A program made the translations under genes and the position numbers. The notes under the pieces were generated by a model. The model did no database searches. It worked only from the letters and a program-made list of their open reading frames with translations, and was not told the DNA's origin. A stretch of 64,000 bases of DNA from Aurantiacibacter xanthus (GTDB lineage: Bacteria; Pseudomonadota; Alphaproteobacteria; Sphingomonadales; Sphingomonadaceae). Below are positions 49,817 to 59,124 of the stretch, piece by piece. Location of the stretch: assembly GCF_003584015.1 (NCBI RefSeq), contig NZ_QXFM01000057.1, positions 1-64,000 of the forward strand. The letters run 5' to 3'. Numbering within the stretch: position 1 is the first letter of the stretch; every line of letters starts with the position of its first letter.

Positions 49817-50454
49817 TCGCGCCCAAGCTCGGACCAGCTCTTGCGGTCCAGATGCAGCGGCGCGGCATTGCGGACATATTCGCCCGCACCATAGGTGCGC
49901 CCCACCAGCTGCATCGCCGGATTGTCGATCCGCAGCCGCCCGTTTTCCTCACCAAGAAAGCGGTCCTCGATATGGGTGACGAGCACCTCGCCAAGCACGA
50001 TCCCGGCGTGGGGGGCGGTCTCGATGAACTGCCACAGGCGGCATTCGAACTGCACCGGCGCGCCCTTCAACAGCGGCGCGGCAACGCGCGTGGCCGCTAT
50101 CGCCTCAAGGCCCGCCAGCTCGAACTCGCTCACTTCGGGCGGGGCATTGGTCGCGCTGAGGCTCATCGCCTCGGCCTGCGGCTCGCTCACCAGCGCCACC
50201 GCGAACTCGCCGGACGCGCGGATATTGGCGAGGCTGTCCTTCTCGGCCACGCCCTCGCGCTGCCCATCGGGAGACACGCCGATCGCCAGCAGCGGCGGAG
50301 TGCCCCCCATCGCGTTGAAGAACGAATAGGGCGCAGCGTTGTGCCGCCCCTCGCCGTCCTGGCTCAGCACCCAGGCAATCGGGCGCGGGGTGATGGTGTT
50401 GACCAGCAGTTTGTAGCGGGTCGCGGGATCGAGTGCGTCCATCGTGAATTGCAT
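49813..50454 (-). CDS. Flavin reductase family protein
   Basis: A 213-residue FMN-binding split-barrel protein. It has TPRPIAWVLSQDGEGRHNAAPYSFFNAM near the N-terminus (in part), a mid-domain with KDSLANIRASGEFAVALV, and VLGEVLVTHIED. These proteins reduce flavin with NAD(P)H or act with oxygenases. The ATG at 50454 (MQFTMDAL) is preferred. Its stop shares the CTAG with the HerA stop. Confidence 0.85.
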   Translation of the reverse strand: MQFTMDALDPATRYKLLVNTITPRPIAWVLSQDGEGRHNAAPYSFFNAMGGTPPLLAIGVSPDGQREGVAEKDSLANIRASGEFAVALVSEPQAEAMSLSATNAPPEVSEFELAGLEAIAATRVAAPLLKGAPVQFECRLWQFIETAPHAGIVLGEVLVTHIEDRFLGEENGRLRIDNPAMQLVGRTYGAGEYVRNAAPLHLDRKSWSELGRD

Positions 50455-50550
50455 TCGCATCAAGTAACTACTGGCCTGCACCAGTGCAACGTGGCGATTG
50501 CACCGATACAGTTTCATATGTAACTATATTCACCAGCCAAGGAGACGGAC

Positions 50551-51666
50551 ATGCGCATCGGTTGCCCCCGCGAGATCAAGAACCGCGAATATCGGGTGGG
50601 CCTGACCCCCGAGAGCGCAAAAGAGCTGGCCTCGCACGGCCATGAGGTGTGGATCGAAAGCGGCGCGGGGGAAGGCATCGGCGCGCACGATGCACAATAC
50701 GTGGCCGCCGGGGCAAAGATCGTCGCCGGGCCGGAGCCGATCTTCGCCGAATGTGAGATGGTGGTGAAGGTGAAGGAGCCGCAGGCCGAAGAGCGCGCCC
50801 AACTGCGCGAGGGCCAGTTGCTTTACACCTACCTTCACCTCGCCCCCGACCCCGAGCAGACCGCCGATCTGGTGAAATCGGGCGCGACCTGTATCGCTTA
50901 CGAGACCGTCACCGGCCCGAACCGCACCCTGCCCTTGCTCAAGCCGATGAGCCAGGTGGCCGGGCGCATGAGCATTCAGGCGGGTGCGACCGCACTGGAG
51001 AAGGCCCATGGCGGGCGCGGGGTGCTGCTGGGCGGGGTGCCGGGGGTGATGCCGGGCAAGGTCGTGGTGATCGGCGGCGGCGTGGTCGGGTTCAACGCGG
51101 CGCAGATGGCGGCGGGGCTTGGCGCGGACGTGGTGATCATGGACCGCGACCCCGAAGTGCTCGAACGGGTCGGCACCCATTTCGAGGCGCGGGCCTCGAC
51201 CCGTTTCTCGAACAAGGCCAACCTTGAGGACGCGGTGAGCGAGGCGGACCTCGTGATCGGCGCGGTGCTGGTGCCCGGCGCCGCCGCGCCCAAGCTGGTG
51301 ACGCGCGCGATGCTCGGCACGATGAAGCCCGGCGCAGTGCTGGTCGATGTGGCGATCGATCAGGGCGGCTGCTTCGAGACCAGCCGCGCGACCACCCATG
51401 ACGATCCGACCTATGTGGTGGACGGCGTGGTGCACTACTGCGTCGCCAACATGCCCGGCGCGGTGAGCCGCACCTCGACCTATGCCCTGAACAACGTGAC
51501 GCTGCCGCATGCCTTGCGGATCGCCGACTTGGGCTGGAAGGAAGCGCTGCGGAGCGATCCGCATCTGGCGCAGGGGCTGAACGTCCACGCGGGCCGCGTG
51601 ACCTATCCGGCGGTGGCGGAGGAGCTTGGGTATGAGCTGCTGCCGGTGGGTGAGGTTCTGGGGTAG
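50551..51666 (+). CDS. ald: Alanine dehydrogenase
   Basis: A 371-residue NAD-dependent L-alanine dehydrogenase (alanine to pyruvate and ammonia). [20 protein letters not shown] at the start, [12 protein letters not shown], then the Rossmann motif [16 protein letters not shown], then [17 protein letters not shown]. The residues that bind pyruvate and NAD in the family are in place. GGAG lies 8 nt before the ATG. No Lrp-type regulator adjoins it. Confidence 0.95.
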   Translation: MRIGCPREIKNREYRVGLTPESAKELASHGHEVWIESGAGEGIGAHDAQYVAAGAKIVAGPEPIFAECEMVVKVKEPQAEERAQLREGQLLYTYLHLAPDPEQTADLVKSGATCIAYETVTGPNRTLPLLKPMSQVAGRMSIQAGATALEKAHGGRGVLLGGVPGVMPGKVVVIGGGVVGFNAAQMAAGLGADVVIMDRDPEVLERVGTHFEARASTRFSNKANLEDAVSEADLVIGAVLVPGAAAPKLVTRAMLGTMKPGAVLVDVAIDQGGCFETSRATTHDDPTYVVDGVVHYCVANMPGAVSRTSTYALNNVTLPHALRIADLGWKEALRSDPHLAQGLNVHAGRVTYPAVAEELGYELLPVGEVLG

Positions 51667-51818
51667 GCGGGGCTGCTTCTGGAGCTTCGGTCGCAGTAGC
51701 CGGCTGTCAGCAAACGCCACGAAGCGGGCACCAGGAGCTTGCGAGAGAATGTTCGCTGATCACCCGCTTGCGGACAACGAATGGACTGATCTCGGCGCGA
51801 CGCTTAGACGCTTCCATT

Positions 51819-52913
51819 ATGGCAGAAAAAGACGCGCCTCCGGCCTCCTCTTTTCGTGAATTTGTACGGCGGGAATACGTAGAGTATTTCGCCCCCAGCA
51901 AGAGCGACCGCCCTTGGCAGTTACCCTTTGCCATAGCTGTGGCCTCTGGCCTGCCGATGATGCTCGGTGCCTGGCTGGGAAACCTTGCCGCGGGCGCCAT
52001 CGCCTCGATCGGGGCCATGACGATCGTCTACCTGCCGCGAACCAAGCTTGACCTGCGCATGGTGACTGTGATGGCCGTATCTTGCGCCATGATCGCCAGC
52101 TTCGCCCTTGGACACACGGCGAAACTGGTGCCGGAATTGCGCGTGCCCATAATCGCACTCGTATCCCTGCTGGTGACCATGGCTTGCCGCTATTTCAGGA
52201 TTGCACCGCCCGGGCCCTTATTCTTCGTGATGGCGGCGGCCATTGGCGCATATGCTCCGGGCACAATCGGGCAGCTTCCCCGGAATCTCGGATTGTTTGC
52301 CCTGGGCAGTGTGTTCGCCGTGGCAGTTTCGTTCATCTACAGCCTGCACATATTGCGGAGACGCGATCCCTTGCCGGTCCAGAGCCCGCCAAGCGATATT
52401 CTTGACGAGGTGCTGGTCGATTCCGTGATTATCGGCGTCGTTACGGGATTGTCGCTCGCGTTTGCCGAGCTTCTGTCATTCGACAAGCCCTACTGGGTTC
52501 CCGTCAGTTGCCTCGCCGTCATACAAGGTTCGCGGCTTCGGCTGGTGTGGAACCGGCAGGTACAGCGGGTGGTCGGCACTCTGGTCGGATTGGGGCTGAC
52601 CTGGCTGTTGTTTCGCTTCGCGACTTCGCCATGGCACTTTGCCATTGCGGTGCCATTGTTGCTCTTTTGCGTAGAGACGATCATCGTCCGGCACTACGCA
52701 ATGGCCGCAGTGTTTATCACGCCGTTAGCGATTGCCCTGGCGGAATCGACACATACCGGCAGCGCCGATGCCACCCCTCTGCTGATCGCCAGATTTGCTG
52801 ATACCGTACTCGGCTCGCTGATGGGCGTGCTTGGCGGGGTATGTATCCATCGACCATCGATCCGCAGGCACATTCTGGCCGCGCTCGAACGCTTGGCACC
52901 ACGTAGGCGGTAG
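51819..52913 (+). CDS. FUSC-family-like membrane protein
   Basis: A 364-residue protein with about ten hydrophobic helices in two halves. The second half (VIIGVVTGLSLAFAEL; PYWVPVSCLAVIQGSRLR; QRVVGTLVGLGLTWLL) matches the FUSC/aromatic acid exporter-type domain. It may export small aromatic or other organic acids. The codon third positions are less GC-rich than in the flanking genes, which suggests transfer. Confidence 0.75.
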   Translation: MAEKDAPPASSFREFVRREYVEYFAPSKSDRPWQLPFAIAVASGLPMMLGAWLGNLAAGAIASIGAMTIVYLPRTKLDLRMVTVMAVSCAMIASFALGHTAKLVPELRVPIIALVSLLVTMACRYFRIAPPGPLFFVMAAAIGAYAPGTIGQLPRNLGLFALGSVFAVAVSFIYSLHILRRRDPLPVQSPPSDILDEVLVDSVIIGVVTGLSLAFAELLSFDKPYWVPVSCLAVIQGSRLRLVWNRQVQRVVGTLVGLGLTWLLFRFATSPWHFAIAVPLLLFCVETIIVRHYAMAAVFITPLAIALAESTHTGSADATPLLIARFADTVLGSLMGVLGGVCIHRPSIRRHILAALERLAPRRR

Positions 52914-53243
52914 CATTCCCGGAATGCTGGCCTGTCGGAAATCCGGCCATATCCACCACCGCTAAGCGTGAGCCTATCGGAAGCGCATCTGGGCCGAAGG
53001 CAGAACGCCACGCGCCGTGCATGCCTCAACCTTCCTGCCGATTTTGCACCATGCGCATCGCTATGTTGTCCGGATAGCTGGCAGGGTAGCTGCCGCTATT
53101 GGAGCGCAAGTGATAGGTGAGGATTTTCAGATCTTGGCGCTAGTAGCTGGCGCTCAAGCTTTTCTCGCTGCAGAACTCGCCCTAGACAAGCATTGCATAT
53201 CGCATTGCACGCCCAGAAACGCGCAAAAATAAAAAGGTGGATA
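52914..53243. other. Intergenic region with a short palindrome
   Basis: A 330-bp gap. AGCATTCCCGGAATGCT (52912-52928) is a palindrome right at the FUSC stop. The rest has weak coding frames only (a 71-codon frame at 53017-53232 starts without a ribosome site and has no known product). It is less GC-rich, like its neighbours. It could hold the methyltransferase promoter. Confidence 0.45.
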
Positions 53244-53912
53244 ATGACCGAGCCGACCAAGGACTTCGACATTGAGGGCAACGACCGCTTTGCAAACAAC
53301 GAGGCGGAGAGCGCCAAGAACTACTGGTCCGGCGTTGATTTCGAATACTACAAAACGAAACAACCATGGTCCGACTTTATCGCTGATAGAATCGCCCAGC
53401 TGGATCCAGCGTCAGTTTTCGAATTTGGCTGCAACGCGGGAAAGAACCTCGCGGTAATCTCAGAGAAGCTGCCCGGCACCTTTATCTCTGGTATCGACAT
53501 TAACGAGGCCGCGATTGCCTGGGGACGTGAGCAGGGGCTGAACTTGGCGGTTGCCGATGAACGCGCTTTGGAAGTGCTCCCGGACAACGCCTTCGACGTA
53601 ATCTATACGGTGTCTGTCCTTGATCATCTGCCTGACCCTGAAACAGTATTTCGATCGATGATACGAGTCGCGAAGCGCGGTGTGTTCCTTCTTGAGCCTT
53701 GGCTCGGCGAAGAAGGAAAAGTCATTCGAAACCGCAACCTGGCTGACAACAGGATGGTGGATACGACACCGTTTTCCTATTCATGGGACTATGTGAGGAT
53801 AGGCAAGGTGGTTGCCCCGGACTGGCACCTTGACGTCGAGCCCTTTCCTATGCGCTCGAACCTCGGACGGTTTTACCAGCTTTATCGCTTTACGCCCGTT
53901 ACTCAGGGATAA
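53244..53912 (+). CDS. Class I SAM-dependent methyltransferase
   Basis: A 222-residue methyltransferase. SAM-binding motif I is SVFEFGCNAGKNL, followed by SGIDINEAAI, the acidic end of strand 4 (FDVIYTVSVLDHLPDP) and FLLEPW. The substrate is unknown. AAGGTGG lies just before the ATG. Codon use is more AT-rich at third positions than in the flanking genes, and the gene overlaps the convergent thioesterase by 14 bp. Confidence 0.85.
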   Translation: MTEPTKDFDIEGNDRFANNEAESAKNYWSGVDFEYYKTKQPWSDFIADRIAQLDPASVFEFGCNAGKNLAVISEKLPGTFISGIDINEAAIAWGREQGLNLAVADERALEVLPDNAFDVIYTVSVLDHLPDPETVFRSMIRVAKRGVFLLEPWLGEEGKVIRNRNLADNRMVDTTPFSYSWDYVRIGKVVAPDWHLDVEPFPMRSNLGRFYQLYRFTPVTQG

Positions 53913-54315
53913 AGCCGCCCTCAGGCGCAAACGGCTTCGCCACCTCGGCGGGCACGCGCATCACCCGGAACGTATCGCGCGCGACCATCGCCCAGCTTGT
54001 TCTGGCGCGGACCAGTTCGCGGCCCTCGGCGTCGGTGAAGGCGAAGTGGCGGGTGAAGCGCACACCCCTCGGCCCCTCGCGGATCTCGGTCACACCCATA
54101 ACCTCCGCGCCCAGCTGCACGTTGCCGCGATAGTCGATCTCGTGCCGGGTCACGACCCAGGCATAGGCCTCGACATGCTCGGGCAGAGCATCGGCCAGCC
54201 AGTGCGCCACCGCCAGCTCCTCCATCCAGCGCACCCACACCGCGTTGTTCACATGGCCGTTGGCATCGATGTGCTCCGGCAAAGCGGTGAAGGTCTGCTG
54301 GTGGCGGTTGCTCAC
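53899..54315 (-). CDS. Acyl-CoA thioesterase (4HBT hotdog fold)
   Basis: A 138-residue hotdog-fold thioesterase. Landmarks are EHIDANGHVNNAVWVRWMEE (active-site Asp and helix), YRGNVQLGAEV and FAFTDAEGRELVRARTSW. It hydrolyses an acyl-CoA of unknown chain. The start is GTG at 54315, whose GTGA overlaps the ptrB stop by 4 bp, so the two are translated together. Confidence 0.85.
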   Translation of the reverse strand: MSNRHQQTFTALPEHIDANGHVNNAVWVRWMEELAVAHWLADALPEHVEAYAWVVTRHEIDYRGNVQLGAEVMGVTEIREGPRGVRFTRHFAFTDAEGRELVRARTSWAMVARDTFRVMRVPAEVAKPFAPEGGFIPE

Positions 54316-56375
54316 TGCTCGATCCCCAGCTGCCACAGGATGAAGGCAACCTCCTCGGCCACTTCCTTGAGGCCCTCGAAGCGCCCGGTCTTACCCGCGT
54401 GGCCCGCGCCCATGTTGGTCTTGAGCAGCAGCACGTTCCCGTCGGTCTTCAGCTCACGCAGTTTCGCCACCCACTTGGCGGGCTCCCAGTAGGTCACGCG
54501 CGGATCGTTCAGCCCCGCCGTCACCATCAGCGGCGGATAGCCTTGCGCGCGCACCTGATCGTAAGGCGAGTAGCTGGCGATAAGGTCGAAGGCGGCCACG
54601 TCCTCGATGGGGTTGCCCCACTCGGGCCATTCGCCGGGCGTCAGCGGCAGGCTCTCGTCGAGCATCGTGTTAAGCACATCCACGAAGGGCACATGCGCCA
54701 CCACCGCGCCGAACAGTTCGGGCGCCTGATTGATCACCGCGCCCATCAGCTCGCCGCCCGCCGAGCCGCCGCTCGAACTGATCTTTCCCGGCGCGGTGTA
54801 GCCCAGTGCGATCAGACCGCGCGCGACGTCTTCGAAGTCGTTGAAGGCATTGGTGCGCTGCTCGCGCTTGCCCGCGTTGTACCATGCGCGGCCCAAATCG
54901 TCGCCGCCGCGGATATGGGCGATGGCATAGGCAAAGCCCCGGTCAACGAGGCTCAGCCGCGTGGTCGAGAACGAGGGGTCGATGGCGATGCCGTAAGCGC
55001 CGTAGCCATAGAGGTGCAGCGGGCCGCCCTGAGCACGATCCTTGCGATAGACCACACTCACCGGAATTTCCGTCCCGTCGCGCGCCGGGATCATCAGCCG
55101 CTCGCTGGTGTAGAGCGAGGCGTCGTAGCCGGAGGGTATCTCCTGCACCTTGCGTGTTTCCAGCTCGCCGCTGGCGACATGATAGTCGTAAACCGTGTGC
55201 GGCGCGACCATCGAGGAATAGGTGAGCCGGATCGTGTCCACGTCCCACTCAGGGTTGCCGACAAGGCTCGCCGAATAGGTCGCCTCGGGGAAGGTGATCG
55301 GCTTGCCCTCGCGCGGTGCGTCGTAGGAGTGGATCGCGATCTGGTCGAGCCCGGCCAGCCGCCCCTCGGTGACGAAGAAGCCCTCGTAAAGGTCGAAGCC
55401 GGTGAGATAGAAGTCGTCCGAACCGGGGATCACCTCGAGCCAGTTGCCCGGATCGGCGAGCGGGGCCTTGGCGAGGCGGAAGTTGATGTGGGTGTCGTTG
55501 GTCCAGATGTAGATCGTTTGCCCATGCACATCGATGCCATATTCGACCTCCTCGCGCGCTGGCTTGACGAGCAGCGCCTCGCCCAGCGGATCGCCCACCG
55601 GCAGCAGGCGGATCTCGCTGGTGGCATGGTCGCCGGTCGAGACGATCAGCCAGTCGCGCTTGCCCGTCAGGCCCACGCCGGCGGTGAAGCCGGTGCGGTC
55701 CTCGTGGAAGATCTCGACATCCGCCGCCGCATCGCTGCCCAGCCGGTGCACGAGGATCGAATCGACCCGCCACTGCGCATTGGCGCGGCCATAGACCAGC
55801 ATGGTGTCGTCCGCCGCCCAGACCAGCGCGGTGTTGGTGTCTGGGATGACGTCGCTCAGGGCCTCGCCGGTCTCCAGATCGACCACTTTCGCGGTGTAGC
55901 GTTCCGAGCCGTTGGTATCGACCGAATAGGCGAGCAAGCGCCCGTTCTCGCTCACCGATACGTCGTTGAGACTGAAATAGTCGTGCCCCTCGGCGAGCTT
56001 GGGCCCGTCGAGGTAGCACTGCGCCTCGCCGCCTTCCGCCGGACGACGCCAGTAGCGGGCATATTCGCCGCCTTCCTCGTATTCGGTCCAGTAGACCCAG
56101 TCGCCGTCCTTCTGCGGCACCGAGCTGTCGGCCTCCTTGATCCGCCCGCGCATCTCGGCGAACAGCGCGTCGACCAGCGGCTTGCGCGCGCCCATCTGCG
56201 CTTCGAAGAAAGCGTTTTCGGCCTTCAGGTGATCGAGCACCGCCGGATCGTCAATCTCCGGATATTTCGGATCGCGCAGCCAGGCATAGGGGTCGGAAAT
56301 CGTGCGGCCATGGTGGCTGACCTCGTGCGCGCGCATCTCGGCAACCGGCGGCGACACTTCACTATTCTTGCTCAC
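54312..56375 (-). CDS. ptrB: Oligopeptidase B (S9 family)
   Basis: A 687-residue serine peptidase cutting after basic residues in small peptides. An N-terminal beta-propeller (about 1-420) is followed by the alpha/beta hydrolase: nucleophile elbow GGSAGGE, Asp in AGLNDPRV, and His in MGAGHAGKTG. YGAYGIAIDPSFS and IRGGDDLGRAWY are typical. The start is GTG at 56375. Confidence 0.93.
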   Translation of the reverse strand: MSKNSEVSPPVAEMRAHEVSHHGRTISDPYAWLRDPKYPEIDDPAVLDHLKAENAFFEAQMGARKPLVDALFAEMRGRIKEADSSVPQKDGDWVYWTEYEEGGEYARYWRRPAEGGEAQCYLDGPKLAEGHDYFSLNDVSVSENGRLLAYSVDTNGSERYTAKVVDLETGEALSDVIPDTNTALVWAADDTMLVYGRANAQWRVDSILVHRLGSDAAADVEIFHEDRTGFTAGVGLTGKRDWLIVSTGDHATSEIRLLPVGDPLGEALLVKPAREEVEYGIDVHGQTIYIWTNDTHINFRLAKAPLADPGNWLEVIPGSDDFYLTGFDLYEGFFVTEGRLAGLDQIAIHSYDAPREGKPITFPEATYSASLVGNPEWDVDTIRLTYSSMVAPHTVYDYHVASGELETRKVQEIPSGYDASLYTSERLMIPARDGTEIPVSVVYRKDRAQGGPLHLYGYGAYGIAIDPSFSTTRLSLVDRGFAYAIAHIRGGDDLGRAWYNAGKREQRTNAFNDFEDVARGLIALGYTAPGKISSSGGSAGGELMGAVINQAPELFGAVVAHVPFVDVLNTMLDESLPLTPGEWPEWGNPIEDVAAFDLIASYSPYDQVRAQGYPPLMVTAGLNDPRVTYWEPAKWVAKLRELKTDGNVLLLKTNMGAGHAGKTGRFEGLKEVAEEVAFILWQLGIEQ

Positions 56376-56564
56376 ATGCGATCCTTGCTGTCTGGCCCGC
56401 GAGGTTGCGGGACGCCTTTCGAGAGGCGCGCTACCGAAATGTCAACATTCCGGCTCTATTGCGCCTCCGTCAGGCGCGCCGCGAACAGGCGGGTCTGGCT
56501 TTCACAGGCTGACAGAGATAACGCCTCATACCGCATTGCAGCAAAGCGCAAGGAATAGTCTGAT

Positions 56565-57578
56565 ATGAGTGACGGCAAGCAGGTTCCGGTTCTGGTTACG
56601 GGCGGAGCAGGATATATCGGCAGCCACGCGGTCCTCGCGCTGAAGGATGCCGGCTGGCCCGTCGCCGTGATCGACAACCTGACCACCGGCTTTCGCTTCG
56701 CCGTGCCCGATGACGTGCCTTTCTATGAGGGCGATATCGAGGACCCCGCGCTGCTGGCGCGTATCTTCGCCGAGCAGGGCACCAAAGCGATCATGCATTT
56801 CGCCGGCTCGATCATCGTGCCCGAATCGGTCGAGAACCCGCTCAAGTACTATCACAACAACACCGTCAAAAGCCGCGCCCTGATCGCGGCGGCGGTGGAA
56901 GCCGGCGTGCCGCATTTCATCTTCTCCAGCACCGCGGCGACCTATGGCGTGCCCGAAAACTCGCCCGTACGCGAGGACGATGCCAAGCGCCCGATCAATC
57001 CCTACGGCTGGTCGAAGCTGATGACCGAGCAGATGCTCGCCGATGTCAGCGCGGCCCATCCGCTCAACTTCTGCGTGCTGCGCTATTTCAACGTCGCGGG
57101 CGCCGATCCGCAAACCCGCACCGGCCAGTCCACCGCGGGCGCTACGCATCTGATCAAGGTCGCCTGCGAGGCGGCACTCGGCAAACGCGACAAGGTCGGC
57201 GTGTTCGGCACCGACTACGACACGCCCGACGGCACCGGCGTGCGCGACTATATCCATGTGAGCGACCTCGCCGCCGCCCACGTTCAGGCACTCGCCGCGC
57301 TGGTGGCGGATCCCGCCCGCTCGCTGACGATGAACTGCGGCTACGGGCGCGGCTTCTCGGTGCTCGAAGTGCTTGATGCGGTGGACCGCGTGACCGGCGG
57401 CACGGTCACGCGCGAGATGGGCCCGCGCCGTGCGGGCGATCCGGCCCAGCTGGTGTCCGACCCCTCGCGCATCCGGGCCACCCTGCCCTGGGTTCCGCAG
57501 TATGACGATCTCGACACGATCATCACCCATGCCCTTGCCTGGGAGGATCGGCTCGGTCCGCATCGCCCCAATCACTGA
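56565..57578 (+). CDS. galE: UDP-glucose 4-epimerase
   Basis: A 337-residue short-chain dehydrogenase-type epimerase converting UDP-glucose and UDP-galactose. GGAGYIGSH binds NAD near residue 13. VIDNLTTG, FAGSIIVPESVENP, SSTAATYGVP and the catalytic Tyr in NPYGWSKLMTEQ follow. YFNVAGAD and the C-terminal DYIHVSDLA match. With the dehydrogenase downstream it probably feeds polysaccharide synthesis. Confidence 0.95.
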   Translation: MSDGKQVPVLVTGGAGYIGSHAVLALKDAGWPVAVIDNLTTGFRFAVPDDVPFYEGDIEDPALLARIFAEQGTKAIMHFAGSIIVPESVENPLKYYHNNTVKSRALIAAAVEAGVPHFIFSSTAATYGVPENSPVREDDAKRPINPYGWSKLMTEQMLADVSAAHPLNFCVLRYFNVAGADPQTRTGQSTAGATHLIKVACEAALGKRDKVGVFGTDYDTPDGTGVRDYIHVSDLAAAHVQALAALVADPARSLTMNCGYGRGFSVLEVLDAVDRVTGGTVTREMGPRRAGDPAQLVSDPSRIRATLPWVPQYDDLDTIITHALAWEDRLGPHRPNH

Positions 57579-57729
57579 TCGGCGTCGGGCGGGCGACCAG
57601 CCTCCTGTCTGACACGAGAAAAGTGCAGAACTTTCGCTGCCTGGGCCAGTGTTCGACATGTCCTTTTCATTCCCCCACACGATCCCTAAAGGTGCACCGC
57701 AGTGCACACATCCACGAGGAAGATCCTAG

Positions 57730-59031
57730 ATGCGCGTGACAATGATCGGCTCGGGCTATGTCGGCCTGGTTTCCGGGGCTTGCTTTGCCGACTTCGGCCA
57801 TGACGTCACCTGCGTCGACAAGGACCAGACCAAGATCGACGCCCTCAAGCAGGGCAAGATTCCGATCTACGAGCCCGGCCTTGAGGCGCTGGTCGAGAAC
57901 AACGTGCGCGCTGGCCGCCTGACCTTCACCACCGATCTGAAGGCGGGCGTAGTCGGCGCCGATGCGGTGTTCATCGCGGTCGGCACCCCGTCGCGCCGCG
58001 GCGATGGCCATGCCGACCTCACCTATGTTCACGCCGCCGCCGAGGAAATCGCGCAGAGCCTCGAAGGCTTCACCGTGATCGTCAACAAGTCGACCGTGCC
58101 GGTGGGGACGGGCGACGAAGTGGCGCGGATCGTCAAGGAAGCCAACCCGCAAGCCGATTTCGCGGTGGTGTCGAACCCCGAGTTCCTGCGCGAAGGCGCG
58201 GCGATTGACGACTTCAAGCGCCCCGACCGCATCGTGATCGGCGGCGACGATGCGCGCGGCCTCGAAGTTATGCGCGAGATTTACCGTCCGCTTTATCTCA
58301 ACAAGTCGCCCATCGTCGAGATGAGCCGCCGCTCGGCCGAGCTGACCAAGTATGCGGGCAACGCCTTCCTCGCCACCAAGATCTCTTTCATCAACGAAAT
58401 CGCCGATCTGTGCGAAAAGGTCGGCGGCGATGTGCAGGATGTCGCGCGCGGGATCGGGCTCGACAACCGCATCGGCCCCAAGTTCCTCCATGCCGGCCCC
58501 GGCTATGGCGGCAGCTGTTTCCCCAAGGACACGCTCGCCCTGCTCAAGACCAGCCAGGACTACGACGCGCCGCAGCGCATCGTGGAGGCCGTGGTGTCGG
58601 TCAACGACAACCGCAAGCGCGCGATGGGCCGCAAGATCATCAACGCGCTGGATGGCGATGTGCGCGGCAAGACGGTCGCCCTGCTCGGCCTGACCTTCAA
58701 GCCCAACACCGACGACATGCGCGACAGCCCCTCCATCGCCATCGTGCAGACGTTGCAGGACGCCGGAGCGAAGGTGAAGGTCTACGATCCGCAGGGCGAG
58801 GAACAGGCGCGCCTGGTGTTGCAGGATGTCGAATATTGCAGCTCGCCCTACGAGGCTGTCGAGGGCGCGGATGCGCTGTCGATCGTGACCGAGTGGGACG
58901 AGTTCCGCGCGCTCGACCTGCGCCGGGTGCTGACCATGCTGAAGCAGCCGGTGCTGGTCGATCTGCGCAACATCTACGACCGCGATCAGGCCGAAAGCCT
59001 CGGCTACAAATATGTCGGGATCGGTCGCTGA
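57730..59031 (+). CDS. ugd: UDP-glucose 6-dehydrogenase
   Basis: A 433-residue enzyme oxidising UDP-glucose to UDP-glucuronate. The Rossmann motif MIGSGYVGLVSGACFADFGH, VAVGTPSR, STVPVGTGDEV, the catalytic Cys in GYGGSCFPKDT and the LTFKPNTDDMRDSPS C-terminal domain are all present. GAGG precedes the ATG. The sugar base (glucose versus mannose) is inferred from the close match to Ugd. Confidence 0.93.
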   Translation: MRVTMIGSGYVGLVSGACFADFGHDVTCVDKDQTKIDALKQGKIPIYEPGLEALVENNVRAGRLTFTTDLKAGVVGADAVFIAVGTPSRRGDGHADLTYVHAAAEEIAQSLEGFTVIVNKSTVPVGTGDEVARIVKEANPQADFAVVSNPEFLREGAAIDDFKRPDRIVIGGDDARGLEVMREIYRPLYLNKSPIVEMSRRSAELTKYAGNAFLATKISFINEIADLCEKVGGDVQDVARGIGLDNRIGPKFLHAGPGYGGSCFPKDTLALLKTSQDYDAPQRIVEAVVSVNDNRKRAMGRKIINALDGDVRGKTVALLGLTFKPNTDDMRDSPSIAIVQTLQDAGAKVKVYDPQGEEQARLVLQDVEYCSSPYEAVEGADALSIVTEWDEFRALDLRRVLTMLKQPVLVDLRNIYDRDQAESLGYKYVGIGR

Positions 59032-59069
59032 CCGGCCCTGAGGGCTGACCCTTTACGTGAAAGCCTGTC

Positions 59070-59102
59070 GGGGGCTGGCTGCTGTGACGGCGGCCAGCCC
59101 CC
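59070..59102. terminator. Hairpin between convergent genes, likely bidirectional terminator
   Basis: GGGGGCTGGC (59070-59079) pairs with GCCAGCCCCC (59093-59102). ATTTT follows on the plus strand. It sits between the ends of ugd and the nucleotidyltransferase gene. Confidence 0.55.
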
Positions 59103-59124
59103 GCAGCATTTTGCGGCCAGTGCC

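Noticed and set aside
53017-53232. 71-codon frame before the methyltransferase
   Set aside because: No ribosome site and no family; it could be a decayed remnant but nothing supports it.
54399-56558. Plus-strand frame of 719 codons opposite ptrB
   Set aside because: Antisense to a well-supported gene, with no ribosome site or domain.
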